64,000 bases of DNA from Hortaea werneckii (GCA_037044905.1 JBAOKB010000061.1:496001-560000), one strand, 5' to 3'; numbered from the stretch's first letter, positions 23,266 through 34,572 are shown. Notes: a model not told the origin generated them from the letters alone. Program-made: numbers and translations.

Positions 23266-24378
23266 ATGCAAGGTCCAAGTGAAGTGCGCCTGAAGCGCAA
23301 AAGGAATGAGCAGGCGCCGGAAACGCTCATAGTCGAGCCTCAACACAAACGGACGTTCACAGATGCGGCACAGAATCTGCGATATCGACGACAAGAAGTG
23401 AAGGACAAGCGCGAAGTCGCCGCAACGGAAGCGTTCAGCGGAGAGAGCGTGGCCAGGAAGCAGCACGCTCTTGAACGAGATGCCACGTCCACAGGCAGCA
23501 GTCGACCAAGCAGTAAAAGCGGCCGCCGGGTTTTTCATCTAACCCAACCTGCTGGTGTCCGGAAGCCGAGTAGATCATCCAGAAACCAGGATGTGGCGAC
23601 CTTCATGGAGCAGCGGCCCCTCAGACATGACGCTCGTCCACCCACCCTTAAAACAGGACAGACGAGCGAACCAACTTCTCATAGTCAGCCGCTCAAGCGA
23701 CCGAGCACAGCCGCCGTGCCACAACCAGCCCGTCCTACCAGAGACAGTGTGGCAACCGGGGACGCACAGCAGCAGAGGCACTTGGAGGGCCTGGCCAATG
23801 AGCTCCATCAATTCGCATTAGATGAGGTGGCAGCTTCTCAGAAGCCGAAGGTCACTGCCGTCCCAAAGCTGTCGGCTGCACGCAGTCGCGAGATACACCG
23901 TCAGAGGACCACCGCACCGGTAGCACCGGGGGTTGATCACGAAATGACTGACAAAGACGATGGCGAGTATGTGTACGACACGTACATCTTGGCGCCTGAA
24001 GGCAAAGATGTCGGAGGCTCACTGGAGGGCGAGCTCGGCGAGGTAGGCTACCTGGTCATCACCGAAGAAGATGAGGCGCTCTGGGAGGCCTACATGGAGG
24101 ACTTGCAGAGTGACAAGGACTTTGATACCGACGACGAAGACGAAAATGCCGAGGGGTACTACGCTGCGGACTATCCCGAGGACGATCTTGCCTCGGATGA
24201 CGAGTTCGACCGCAACGCGTATGGCTACCGACGACACGGCGATTCTGACAACGAAGAATGGGACGAGGATACTGGCGCCCATTACAGTGACGACGAACAA
24301 GAATTTGCGAAGCATCCCTGGAAAACGCGAACGCCAAAACAATGGGAGAAGTATTTTGGCCAAGGCGATTCGGACTGA
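23266..24378 (+). CDS. IWR1: Iwr1-like RNA polymerase II nuclear import factor
   Basis: Intronless, 370 aa. In yeast Iwr1 binds assembled RNA polymerase II and carries it into the nucleus by an N-terminal bipartite signal. Here the N-terminus is basic (RLKRKRNEQAP, then HKRTF). The diagnostic Iwr1 block sits at residues ~225-260: DGEYVYDTYILAPEG, then VGYLVITEEDEALWEAYMED. A strongly acidic C-terminus follows with NAYGYRRHGDSDNEEWDED, the conserved DSDNEEWDED type end. The middle (residues 60-220) is low-complexity. The ATG at 23266 was chosen because an upstream extension uses a TTG. The frame is clean. Confidence 0.9.
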   Translation: MQGPSEVRLKRKRNEQAPETLIVEPQHKRTFTDAAQNLRYRRQEVKDKREVAATEAFSGESVARKQHALERDATSTGSSRPSSKSGRRVFHLTQPAGVRKPSRSSRNQDVATFMEQRPLRHDARPPTLKTGQTSEPTSHSQPLKRPSTAAVPQPARPTRDSVATGDAQQQRHLEGLANELHQFALDEVAASQKPKVTAVPKLSAARSREIHRQRTTAPVAPGVDHEMTDKDDGEYVYDTYILAPEGKDVGGSLEGELGEVGYLVITEEDEALWEAYMEDLQSDKDFDTDDEDENAEGYYAADYPEDDLASDDEFDRNAYGYRRHGDSDNEEWDEDTGAHYSDDEQEFAKHPWKTRTPKQWEKYFGQGDSD

Positions 24379-25654
24379 TCCACGATCGATACAGACAGAC
24401 AACGGCGGGGCCACCCAACCAGCACCATGGTACCTCTACTGCAGGCATTGACTTGTCCTTAGACGGGCGGCGATTGTGCTGCGATGGCGCATGAGCACGA
24501 GCGGCTTTCGTACCTTGTTTGGCGACACCGGTCTGCATCGATTACATGTAGCACGCACCTGTGTGGCGTTACGGGGTTTCGGCGGACATGAATGGGGCTC
24601 ATCCTCATGTTCACGCCCAGAAGCCCAAGAGCCGCGCTGACGCGTTGCAGAACCAGCTGTTTGGGTATCAACGGGCCGTCTTGTGGCACGTGCATATGGG
24701 TCAAGATCGGCAACTCATCAGGCTGGTCACCTAGGTAATGTAGGGTTGCTGACTTCAGACCTGCCGAAGACCCTCTCGTGCTAACCATCCCTCCATGCAG
24801 GAGCCGCACACCGTACAGGGTAAGCTGCGGCGGGGAGGGGACCGGCATTGCAGCAGGACCGACTTCTCGTGACCTTCCTACAGACCTCTGCCACCGGCTT
24901 GCGCCATCCTGAGTAGTGGGACGAAGCCGATGCGCGAAGTCTGCATCGGCCCTCGCCGCGCAATCCGCTGTTCCAACAATCTCATCAGGATGGGCAAGCC
25001 TTGTTCCGCACGTTTGTTGAGTGCGGGACGTGGGACCGTCCGTGGCTTCCATAAGTTCCGGCCTTCTCATGCAAACAGTACCAAGCGATGTTATTTGGTG
25101 GGAACGTAGGCGCCGTCAATGGGAACACTCTGGCAAGTTGCGCCACGTCTGTGACATCGGATGGAGGGAAGCTCGCCTCCTGTGCAACGGCGTCTATCGG
25201 TGAATCGACCTGGTCCTCGTTTACGCGGCTACAAGGAACCCGAAAGCTTATGTGTTCCGCGAAGAGGAAACCAGTCCGTCCCTTGAGCGGGACTGAGAAC
25301 ATGTCGAACATTTATGCACTGCCTATGCTGCTGTTCTGCGATCCTGCCTTGCTCTAGCCTTTGCGCTAAGGACGATCAACCCCCGGGTCCTGCTCGAGTT
25401 TCGGTTGGCATCCGAAAACTCCCAATCCGCGGTAGGTCTCCACCTGGTATCACTGGCTATCTTGTGTGGCTATCGGCAGACAAAACAAAGACGTGTGACA
25501 AGGGAGAAGGCAATGTTCCCATGTGCGTTTGCCTTCCATGATACGTCAAGAAGGATTGTGTAGCATACAAGCACAACCCTTCCAATTCCGCACTTTAGTG
25601 TAGTTCTCGCCTCAACCTTTTCTCCTTCTCCCCCTCCAACTTCCGCAACTGACG
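24379..25654. other. Gene-poor stretch, weak orphan ORF only
   Basis: 1.3 kb without a recognisable gene. The longest ORF (24459-25070, minus, 203 codons) has no domain, signal or bias I can name. No terminal repeats or transposase fragments recognised. Confidence 0.4.
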
Positions 25655-26367
25655 ATGAGATTTTAAATGATGCTTACCGAAAGAAAGTGTTCAGCGGCGT
25701 CTGCGCCATATTCCGGAAGGGAGGATGGAAGAAGGATGAAGTTGTCGATAGGTTTCCTTGCCCCTGGTGCCACCAACACCTCTATTTCAAAAGAACAGCA
25801 AAAGGCGAGAGATGGCTCTGGGCAACCGTCAACGCAAACTCGCAGCACTGTAAATCACTCGTCCTTTGCGTCACCGTCACCAGCTCTGGGCCACGGCCGT
25901 GACACTTGCCATTCCCCGGAGGCTCATGTATCCCCCTCAGCCGGTTCTGGATCCTGGAAAGGCGACGCACACTGAGGACGAGGACGTCGGTCAATCAGCG
26001 AAGCCTCCAAGAGCTCCGTGGCCTGCATACAGCGAAGAACAGAAGTTCTATATCATGTTTGCGAGGATCATACGGGGCAGATCTTGGCCTGAGATCGAAC
26101 GAGATTTCGCTCGTCTCTTTGGCCCGAGAGTATCTCAGCGGTCGAAGGGTGGCCTCACTTCTGTGTATTATCGAGTACGCCTCCCATTCTTTGTCGATGC
26201 AATGGACTGACTGACACCGCTGTTGCTTTCAGGTGCGAAAAGACTGGGGACTAGAGGATGTGCTCCAGACAGATACAACCTCTACAACGCATGATCGACA
26301 AGTCGTCGATCTGAGGGCGAGAAGGTTCTCCTGGGATTTCCTGGTTAGCATTGGTTATTTGGACTAG
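25655..26367 (+). CDS. Zinc-finger plus SANT/Myb-like protein, 2 exons, apparent indels
   Basis: Supported core: a SANT/Myb-like domain (AYSEEQKFYIMFARIIRGRS, WPEIERDFARLFG, SKGGLTSVYYR) joined over a 58-nt intron (26175-26232) to VRKDWGLEDVLQ and stop at 26367. From an ATG at 25926 alone this gives 127 aa. Upstream, another frame encodes a Cys/His module: RFPCPWCHQHLYFK followed by WLWATVNANSQHC, i.e. C-x2-C-x25-H-x2-H once the frame is corrected, like FAR1/GCM1-type fingers of Mutator-derived proteins. One extra T at TTTT 25661-25664 and one A fewer at AAA 25852-25854 and AAA 25958-25960 would give one continuous gene starting MRFLNDAYRKK. A DNA-binding role is inferred. The fusion is a hypothesis; the SANT part is firm. 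Confidence 0.6.
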
Positions 26368-27956
26368 GACTTTGATGAAGAAACAGGTATGTCAATATAC
26401 TCTTTGTACCCCGCTGATATGCTTCAAGCTCCGCTGACTCTATGTAGCATATACGTTTTGGGCCCAATGTGTTTGCATCCAATCGTTGCATCACAACAGC
26501 ACCATTGAGGTCAAGCCAGTAACATATTTACGATGTTTTACGCCATTAATAAAGATATGGTCTATTCAGCACACTGCATAATCCAGCAACCAAGTAATCG
26601 CAAAGCGACCAGCAGATCTGATACAGTCCTGTTTGCAAGCCTACTGCTTGCGTCCCACCTTCGATTCTGTACATGGGCAGCAATTCTCCAGGCTCGCACG
26701 TCAAGGTCTTTGGGGCGATTTAGAGAAGGGAGGGTCCTTCATAGACGACCGGATGAGAAATGTATTGAAGGATTACATGGGTCGGGTCGCACATAGATGT
26801 TCAACCCAGTGGTATTTCATGCCTTTGCACGAAACCATAGGATTTCCCACGGAATTACAGGCATTACAGGCATTACAGGTGCTCGGCCCGACGGAGGCAG
26901 GAAATCCGGAATTATGTGGCTCGCTAGACCGTGCACAGGTGCATCATTCCGATACCGCGGACCCCGGCGCTACCCACATGTCTTGCAGATATTGGATGAT
27001 CTACAAGCGAGACGTCCCCTCCTGAACACCAATGGGAATTCACGCAAAGGCTCGTGTGCGTTGCTGGCTGCCCCTCATGTGTCATCGGGGCGGTTGGAAC
27101 GCACAACGAGAATGTGTCACATTTGGCATTGGCTTGCAAAGGAGCTAAACTGCCTGCCAATGCAAGGGAACACAATTAGACTGAGACTGCGACTCACCTG
27201 ACCCTACGTACTCGGCCCAGACTCCAGAGGCGAATCTCATGTGGCTATACGCTGCTGCGAAGAGTGGGCCCGGCTGCACCGCGCAGGACATTGCTTTCCC
27301 AAGTCATAATAATGATGCACAGCTCGGCTATGTACTACATAAGCAACGGAAGATCTAGCGTCACCGATCCAAATTATGTGGCCTATCACTAGCCTTCGAG
27401 GGGTGTGCAACGCGACCGTCCAATGCTCGCAAGAGCCTGCGACGGAGGCGACGGACTGTAGTCCGTTACGATCACTCGATACTTGCTTCTGGTTCATTAT
27501 GCCTTCTTGATCATTTAATGCCGGCATTGATAGCGGCCACAGATGCCCATACTGCCACGGGCCCAGAACAAGACACTTAACGCCTACATCCAGGTGCAAG
27601 CCCTGTTGAGCTGCTCATGCTACAATGCTCGACCAAGGAGTAAGGCGGCAAGCCGCTAGATCATCTCGACTATGCAAGGGTAAGCTCGTCTGGAGCTGCA
27701 AGACCGCGGCAAGCATACTTCAAAGCATTGAGCGCCCTATGCGGAGCCGCGTCTAACTGAAAGTCGAAACAGCCAAAAGCCCTCGGGTGCGTGGCCGCCT
27801 CCGAGGGTAGCCCTTACTAAAGAACGTCATGCTTTTCATGAACCACTTTCTCGGGCAGCAGCAGTAGGCGGCGACAATCCGACGGCTGTAGACATATCCT
27901 GACTCGGCGCAACAGTCCACGGCAAAGCCCTTGAATTGAAGAGAAGACAAAGCGAT
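26368..27956. other. Gene-poor stretch between the two SANT genes
   Basis: 1.6 kb with no supported gene. A 9-bp unit (cattacagg) is repeated three times at ~26855-26880. No transposon ends seen. Confidence 0.4.
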
Positions 27957-28379
27957 ATGGAGTCGGCCGGCAAGCGACCTTCCAGGCCGCCTTACGGCGA
28001 ACAGCAGAAGTTTTTCATCGCTTATATGCGAATCATCAAGCATAAGAGCTGGGCACAGATAGGCGAGGAGTACGCAATATGTTTCCCCGAAGATACCAGT
28101 CCACGGTCCAAAGGAGGCCTGACGTCCGTGTATTATCGAGTTCGCAAAGAGTGGTAGGGCCGGCCTGTTTGGGTAGATTATAAAGCAACTAGCGGATTAA
28201 GTTCTAACTGCTCTCTCATTAGGGGCCTCCCGGAAGTCAATGAGGTGGTTGCCGAGACGTCAATCCTAGATCGATGGATGGTCCATTCGAGGGCATGCAA
28301 CTTTGACGCAGACTTCCTCAGTCACATGGGCTATATTGAACCGCCTGCAGAAGACCAGTTCGGTTGGGGGTTTGTCTGA
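27957..28379 (+). CDS. Small SANT/Myb-like protein (paralogue), 2 exons
   Basis: 117 aa. Exon 1 27957-28153 encodes MESAGKRPSRPPYGEQQKFF, then MRIIKHKSWAQIGEEYAICF and SKGGLTSVYYRVRKEW. A 69-nt intron (28154-28222, donor GTAGGG, branch TTCTAAC, acceptor TTAG) splits the Trp codon. Exon 2 28223-28379 continues GLPEVNEVVAETS and ends FLSHMGYIEPPAED then GWGFV. The protein matches the SANT half of the gene at 25655-26367, including the FLVSIGY/FLSHMGY end, but has no upstream zinc finger. Its intron lies about five codons further downstream than in the paralogue. A helix-turn-helix DNA-binding role is inferred; targets unknown. Confidence 0.7.
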
Positions 28380-29404
28380 AGGACGCATGCCAATCAGCCC
28401 TTCTGATAAACGAGTGAGGCAGCATGGGTACGATTCCCACCAGCAGATTGGCGAATCAGCACTGCATTCACATGAGACATGTATGATGACTTTGGAAAGG
28501 ATGTATGACCAGGGGTTTTGCAACGCCGCAGATGAAATAACGACTCACCTTGCTCTCGGGGCGGCCATATAGCAATCAGACTTGGAAAGCAAACCTCTCT
28601 GCCTTGATGTGTCGAGTTTCCTACTTGCTTTTGCCCTTTTACCAGTCACAGCGGCAGGATGACAACTGCCGAAAGTCTGAACTTCGTCCCAGCAGGGATG
28701 GATCAAGTTGCGAGGAAAGCCCGTCATGGCACAGCTCGGAAGCTCCAATCGTGGGTTGAACTTTTTTTCGTGGAGCATCACACGAACAAGGAAGTGTTCT
28801 ACAACGAGAGAAACCGTTGCGTACTTATAGTAGCCTCTCCCGTGCCTAATGCAAGCGCATGACTCGGCAGGGCGGCAAAGTGGCTAGAGATTGTCTTACA
28901 GGCCGCAGCCCTGCTTCAACGCGGCCCTCCCTTCTCTCCTCTTCCACCCCGCCGGAATGTCTCACACTATATACCTGCGGCATTTGTCTACATTCTCTCA
29001 TCCAGGCCTTGTGATGGTCCAGCCCCCCGGTCTCTGCTCGCGTGGCACCTCCCCGCACACTTATTGCACGGGACGTTAACAACACGGGACGCACAAGCGG
29101 AGCATTATTAAGGCTAGTCCAACGACGTGCGTCTAGTGTATAGGGGACAGAGAGTGGGGTTATCCACACGACGACGATAGCTACCATTTGACACTTTCAA
29201 CAGGTCACCTTCGGAGATGTGTCCGCAGTAAGATCGCGGGATATACGAGCTGGTTAAGCTGGCTCGCGTAGACTTCGTATAGCAGCCGATGAGGTGGCAT
29301 CCCCTTTCTGCAGAAAGCGAAAGCCTGGAACGCTAAAGGATTGCATATGTCGCGTGGCAAATTGATGAGGGGGACTGGCACATTCCTCGTCTATGAAACC
29401 TCTC
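28380..29404. other. Intergenic, no supported gene
   Basis: 1.0 kb between the SANT paralogue and the lactonase-like gene. Only short unsupported ORFs in several frames. Confidence 0.4.
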
Positions 29405-30575
29405 CTACAGCCACACGGCGGTAGCCGATTTCACAATTGCCCCTTCGTCAGTTCTGCCTAGATTGACCCTTTGTACCTCGCGTATCCTCTTGCCGTCGAA
29501 GCCAAGAATGAAGACCCATCCTTCCTCGCTGTCAGTCATCGCCAGATACTCCGTGCCATCTGTAGAGACGGACCACGGTGCGGGCTCGATGGCATTGGCA
29601 ATGCCGCCACTCGTCGGAGTCTCCCAGATATCAATCGCTTGCTCGCTCGCAAGCGTGCCGTCCTCGTTCAATCTGAAAACAGCCACATAACCCTTCGTCT
29701 CAGGCTTCAAACCACGGGTAGAAGCATACATGTACAGTGGTTTGGTTCGATCAGGGCCAGTAGACAGCCGGACTTCATCGGCCCAGAACTCGTTCTCGTG
29801 CTTGTCGTCTGGGATAATCCGGACGCCGGATAAATGCGTGAGCGTTACGCCGTCATCAGCCACCGAGAACAGATCTACCATGCTGCTGTGCTCCTGAAGA
29901 CTGTACAGGATCCTGCCGTTCGGATGCGGCCAAGTATGTCGCGGCCCATCGTGCGCGCGAGGACTGAGATGCTTGCTCCCCAACTTCAAATGCGGCACCT
30001 CGTGCGACCACCCCTCCAGCGATGGAATCGTTCACCGTGTACGTCCAGATACAATTGCGGCCAATGTCGGCAATATAAAGCGCCCTCCCATCCGGGCTTA
30101 AATCGACCGAATGAGCACCGTGTCGCAGTCCACCGAAATCACCATGAGCCACTTCGCCCCGCTGCTCTGACATATTCTTCCCTTCGGAATCGACAAAATT
30201 CAACTCCTGCACCAGCTCGCCGATCGATCCATCCCGCGCGATCCGGAACACTTCACCGCTCGGTCCGCCCGCCGAGTACAGATGGGTATCGCTCACACAC
30301 ACGTAGCCGGACTGCGCGCTCACGGGCTGCGCATTGAGATGCCTGATCTCGCGGCCGGAACTTAGGATTTTGTATGCGGCGACCGAGGGCCGGGGCGAGG
30401 TCCACGCTGTGCAGTAGAGGAATTGCTTGTCCTTGGAAAGAGCCAGCCAGGAATGCCCGCCTATGGCTGGGGTTGGCCGGATGATGGAGAGTTTGGCATC
30501 GCTGCCGTCGTTGGATGCTGGCTCGAAGCGGAGGGTGTAGAGGTCATGGTTGAATGAGCCGCAGATGAGATCCAT
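29405..30575 (-). CDS. Carboxymuconate-cyclase / lactonase-like beta-propeller, one frameshift
   Basis: Seven-bladed propeller of the lactonase family (PF10282), which includes fungal 3-carboxy-cis,cis-muconate lactonizing enzyme of the protocatechuate pathway. It starts MDLICGSFNHDLYTLRFEP. Propeller-type repeats are visible: HSWLALSKDKQFLYCTAWTS, GAHSVDLSPDGRALYIADIG and HTWPHPNGRILYSLQE. The frame shifts at GGGG (plus strand CCCC 30011-30014): removing one G joins ...SIAGG to WSHEVPHLKLGSKHL. The corrected ORF is 1170 nt, 389 aa, normal for the family, intronless and cytosolic. Whether it is a true muconate cyclase or another lactonase cannot be decided here. Divergent from twinfilin. Confidence 0.8.
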
Positions 30576-31024
30576 TTTGTTATGTGATAGGATGACTAGA
30601 CCAGTGACGTCCTTATGTGTCAGTCAGTTTTGAAAATCAGGGCAAGATGTTAAGAATGTTATTTTGTCTCTCCGTCGAACGAGTCGTTGCAAGTGGATCT
30701 TCACTACGTGTATACCTCGGTCAATGCCAGGCGATTGCTTTAACTTCTATGAGGACAATGGACTAGGAAGGCTCACTAGTCCGGCAATGGTATCTACAGA
30801 TCAATTGCAACATTGGCCCAAAATGGGGTTTCGCTACATCGTACATATGGGCCTATTATATCTCTGCTGACTGACATGCCTACAGAACGAAGGTAAATTG
30901 CGGTATCCTTGGCGCTGACGTAGCTGTCAACACTCATTGCCGCTTCGGCCGAGATCGGCGTTCCGTACCTCGACCATCACAACCCAAGCTCACATCACAG
31001 TAACCGTCGCGGATAGGGAGAAAG
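30576..31024. promoter_or_regulatory. Divergent promoter, lactonase-like / twinfilin
   Basis: 449 bp between divergent start codons; no distinctive motif noticed. Confidence 0.4.
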
Positions 31025-32100
31025 ATGCAGTCCGGAATATCAGGTCCGTGTCTCAATCCTCATCTCTTTACCCGCCTTCTTCTAACCCAGTACCACCAGC
31101 CACCAAGGAGCTCCAGGATGCCTTCAACGCCCTCGTCTCCTCCACCGACCAACGCGCCGTCCTCGCCAGCATCGACAACGAGCAGCTAGTCCCGACCACG
31201 ACCCTCGCCGCCAGCAGCGCCTCCTTCTCCGACGACCTGCATAAACTGCAAGACCATCTGTCCCAGGACAGGGCCGCCTACGTCCTAGTCAAAACCCAAG
31301 ATGCACCGGACGGCTACGTCGCCGTGACTTTCGTGCCCAATGCCGCGCCCGTGCGGCAGAAGATGCTGTTCGCCTCGACGCGGTTGACGCTCGTGCGCGA
31401 GCTGGGGCTCGAGCGGTTCCGACAGCAGATCTTCTGTACGGAGAAGGAGGAGTTGACGCCCGAGGGGTGGGCGAAGCACGATGCGCATGTTAGCCTCGAG
31501 GCGCCGCTGACGGAGGAGGAGTCCGGGTTGAAGGGCGTCAAGGATGCGGAGGCCGCGGAGAGTATGGGGACGTCGGGTCGGAGGGGGCATGTCAGCAGTC
31601 GAGTGGATATCAAGACGGGGGATGGAGTGCTAGAGGCGCTTCGGTCGTTGAAGGAGGAGGGGTTTAAGGGCACGCTGGTGCAATTGAAGTATCAGCTGCC
31701 TGACGAGATCCTCATGCTCGACTCCAGTAACGATGGCGTACAGCCGGATGCGGTTGGCAAGACGATCAACAGTGCTGAGCCGCGGTATAGTTTCTACTCC
31801 GTGCCTTCTACGTCAGGGTCTGAGCCGGAAATTGCTTTCATCTACACCTGCCCCTCGGGGTCAAAGATCAAGGAGCGAATGGTTTACTCGACGGGCAAGT
31901 CGTGGACGAGGATCGTAGCAGAGCGAGATGCCGGGATTGCCGTGGCTAAGTCTTTGGAAGCGACGGAGCCGGATGAGCTGACGGCTGATGAATTTGGAAG
32001 CGGAGAGAAGAAAGAGGAGCAAGCTAGTGAGGCTGGCGCTGCTGAGCTGAAGCCGGCAAGCAATGGGTTTGCTAGACCCAAGAGGCCAGGGAGGCGGTAG
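31025..32100 (+). CDS. TWF1: Twinfilin (two ADF-H domains), 2 exons
   Basis: Actin-monomer-sequestering and barbed-end-regulating protein of the cortical cytoskeleton. Exon 1 is 19 nt (31025-31043, MQSGIS). A 56-nt intron (31044-31099) has the unusual donor GTCCGT. Exon 2 is 31100-32100; product 339 aa. The splice gives MQSGISATKELQDAFNALV, the canonical twinfilin start. ADF-H 1 (~8-140) includes AAYVLVKTQDAPDGYVAVTF and QKMLFASTRLTLVREL. ADF-H 2 (~175-300) includes IAFIYTCPSGSKIKERMVYS and WTRIVAERD. The C-terminal tail ends in a basic motif (ARPKRPGRR), as in twinfilins that bind capping protein. The frame is clean. Confidence 0.93.
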
Positions 32101-32552
32101 TTTTGATGCATCCTGTTGGCGTGCTACAGCATTACATTGGAGTCTTGTATCCTTCGGTTGAGCTGTTACGGAATGGAAATTATAGACAGTGAGCCCTACT
32201 GCATTACGACCAAGGCAAAGAGTACTGCTTCTATGCGATAACTTCAATTCCCAACATTGCGAGATATTTTTGCGAGCAAGTCTGCCTGGTGCTGTCAGTG
32301 ATAGTCGCTCATCGACTGCAGAGTCTTTCTAAACCTTCTCTCTTCCGGGACTGCTCGACTAACGATGACCGCTGACTCATCTAAATTATATCGTCGCGCG
32401 GACTCGCAGATTCATAATGCAGATGGCAGCACCACTGGCCGTTCTTCCCAACCGCCAGCGCAGCGGGGAGCACAACCCTGAGAAGCAATCTAGTACTCTT
32501 AAAGATCTCACAAAATTCTCAAAGAAAATCTCATCTGGCTTCTATACGGCAT
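32101..32552. other. Convergent intergenic region
   Basis: 452 bp between twinfilin and PEX26-like 3' ends. No supported gene. Confidence 0.5.
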
Positions 32553-33893
32553 CTAGATGTAACTGACCTTCACCCCCATCCCGACCGTCCGCTTGACCTT
32601 GGACCAGCCCTCCTCTATAGCCCTCCGAAGTCTATCCCGCAAATCCCGCCGCGCTACTAAGACGAGGAAGGCAAGCATGAACATGACAAGTCGAAAGACG
32701 TTGAAGTTCCCCGATCGCACGCCTCGGCTCGCGTCGAGCACCATGGACTGGAGGTTGTGGAGAGCGGACGAGGCACGGCGGTAGAAGGTCATAGGCGGCT
32801 GGGGAGGTTTCTTAGGCGGTCTGCCGCCGTTGCCGCCCTGTCGTGCGCCGGGTCTGTTGCTTTGGTTCGAAGGGCCGGCTGCTGGGTTGGCACTGAGGTT
32901 GGTGCCTATAGTCGCCTTCTCCGCTCTTTGCTTCTCTGCCTCCTCCGCTTTGCGCCTCTCTTCCGCCATCTTCCTTCCTTCTTCGATCTTTCTTTCCTCT
33001 TCCTCCCGTCTCTTCTCCTCCTGCATCTCCCTTTCCCTCCTTTCCGCTAGTTCCCTCTCACGCAACGCAGTCCCGTCTTTCTCCTCCTTCAGCTGCTGCA
33101 GAGCAGTCCAAAAAGCGTCTTTGTGCTCCTCGTCGAGCATATCGCTCATCTGAATGAACTCTCGCGCGTACTGCCATTCGTCATTCGCAGGTAGTACATG
33201 GAGGGTGTAGAGCTCCAAGATCTTCAACCGCGTCGCGAGAGCTTTAGGAGATGAAGCTGAGGTCGTCGACATTGGTGTGGCGATCCCGTCGGCCAGCTGC
33301 CCTCCCGCAGGAGACTCGTTAGACGAGAGCCATGCTTCCAGCTTCGTCTGATTCAGCTCCTGGTATGCCATGTGACCGAGAAGAAGGGTAGATAGGTTCA
33401 CAACGACGTCCGGGTCGACCTCGCTCTCTGCACCGCCATAGCCCATGTTCACAATCTCGTCCCAGACCGTGCCTTCCCTTGCCTTATTCGCTAGCTGTCG
33501 CCATCGTGTGGATCCGAACTGCAGCTTGCCCTCCTCAGGGCCTAGGTCGATAATGGCATGGATCAAACTGAGATAGAAGACCCAGACTTTCGTCCTGGTT
33601 CCCTTCGTGCTCTGCGCGACGGGTGCTGCATTTGAGCCTTCGTCTCGGAGAGAAGCGTCGTGCGGATCGTGCTCGGGACTGCCATTCTCCTGCGACTGCT
33701 GGGGGCTGATAATCGGCTCTAGCGTCTCGAGAGCTTCGCGAAATCGCTTCGTCAGGTAGAGCTGGGTGGCGGACTTGTAGGTGCGGACGATCAGCGAGTT
33801 GGTGCTGCGCGATCGCGAGAGGTTGGAGAAGGATGAGGAGAGGTATTCGGAGTGTAGTGAGTCCTGCATCGTCACGGTTTCGGTGGATGCCAT
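32553..33893 (-). CDS. PEX26-like peroxisomal membrane protein
   Basis: Tail-anchored peroxin of filamentous fungi, the functional counterpart of Pex15/PEX26, which recruits the Pex1-Pex6 AAA complex for receptor recycling. Intronless, 446 aa. N-terminal helical repeat region with YKSATQLYLTKRFREALETL (residues ~40-60) and VWVFYLSLIHAIIDLGPEEG. A strongly charged Arg/Glu coiled coil spans ~280-345. A Gly/Pro/Asn-rich linker precedes a membrane helix near the C-terminus (FRLVMFMLAFLVLVARR), with a short basic tail. The ATG at 33893 (MASTETVTMQ) was chosen because the upstream in-frame codon is GTG. Divergent from the PARN-like gene. Confidence 0.8.
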   Translation of the reverse strand: MASTETVTMQDSLHSEYLSSSFSNLSRSRSTNSLIVRTYKSATQLYLTKRFREALETLEPIISPQQSQENGSPEHDPHDASLRDEGSNAAPVAQSTKGTRTKVWVFYLSLIHAIIDLGPEEGKLQFGSTRWRQLANKAREGTVWDEIVNMGYGGAESEVDPDVVVNLSTLLLGHMAYQELNQTKLEAWLSSNESPAGGQLADGIATPMSTTSASSPKALATRLKILELYTLHVLPANDEWQYAREFIQMSDMLDEEHKDAFWTALQQLKEEKDGTALRERELAERREREMQEEKRREEEERKIEEGRKMAEERRKAEEAEKQRAEKATIGTNLSANPAAGPSNQSNRPGARQGGNGGRPPKKPPQPPMTFYRRASSALHNLQSMVLDASRGVRSGNFNVFRLVMFMLAFLVLVARRDLRDRLRRAIEEGWSKVKRTVGMGVKVSYI

Positions 33894-34572
33894 GACCGCG
33901 CGAGACACTGAGGTCTACGCAATATGGCGACAGAGGTCGATTGATTAACGGTGAATGGGTACAATAGGCAGGTGTGAGCCTCGTGAGATTGGGGAGGTGG
34001 CAGGTATGCTTGCCTGTTTGGGGATAGCCGAGGTTCGCGCAACATCATATCTCCGGGCCGAGACGCGTAGTTTGCCGATGACGCGCAGGACCAGTACTGT
34101 CGGGTACATCCACAGGTGCTAGTGGTATTCTTGTGGTCTCCAGCTGGTCAACCGTGGTGGTGATTGTCATGTTCCATGCAGCAAGCACATGCAGGTCTGC
34201 TAATTAGGCATTGGGTATCCGCAGGACTTGGTGGATTCCGCAGGATACGGCGTCAAGTGGCTGGTCATCCATTTGCCCATCGTTGCGCGGTGAATGCAAA
34301 AAGCCCTTCATTTGCCCCAGCGGCGACTACATCTTGCATGTCGTAGACGACACCTCTCTTTCCGCAGCGGGACCCGGTATGCGCGTGCTTCACCGCCCGC
34401 AAACCGATCACGAGCGCAAGTACGAGTTTCACCTGCTCCTTCCCTATTCGGTTCGCTCCCCCAACTTCTTTTGAAATTCCTTCCTCCTTCTCTACGACGC
34501 CACTTCCCTGAAAAGCGAAAAGAAGAGGCTCCGCTCTTTTCTCCGACCACACCTCATTCCGACACCCGCAGA
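33894..34572. promoter_or_regulatory. Divergent promoter, PEX26-like / PARN-like
   Basis: 679 bp between divergent ATGs. An upstream open frame continues into the PARN-like ORF (from 34294) but is Arg/Ser/Pro-rich and looks like 5' UTR. No TATA box noticed. Confidence 0.4.

Noticed and set aside
28425..28450. B-box-like 'gggtacgattccc' sequence
   Set aside because: No paired A box or cloverleaf could be drawn around it.
34294..34572. N-terminal extension of the PARN-like ORF
   Set aside because: Arg/Ser/Pro-rich, precedes the conserved family start MNVDKV; treated as 5' UTR.
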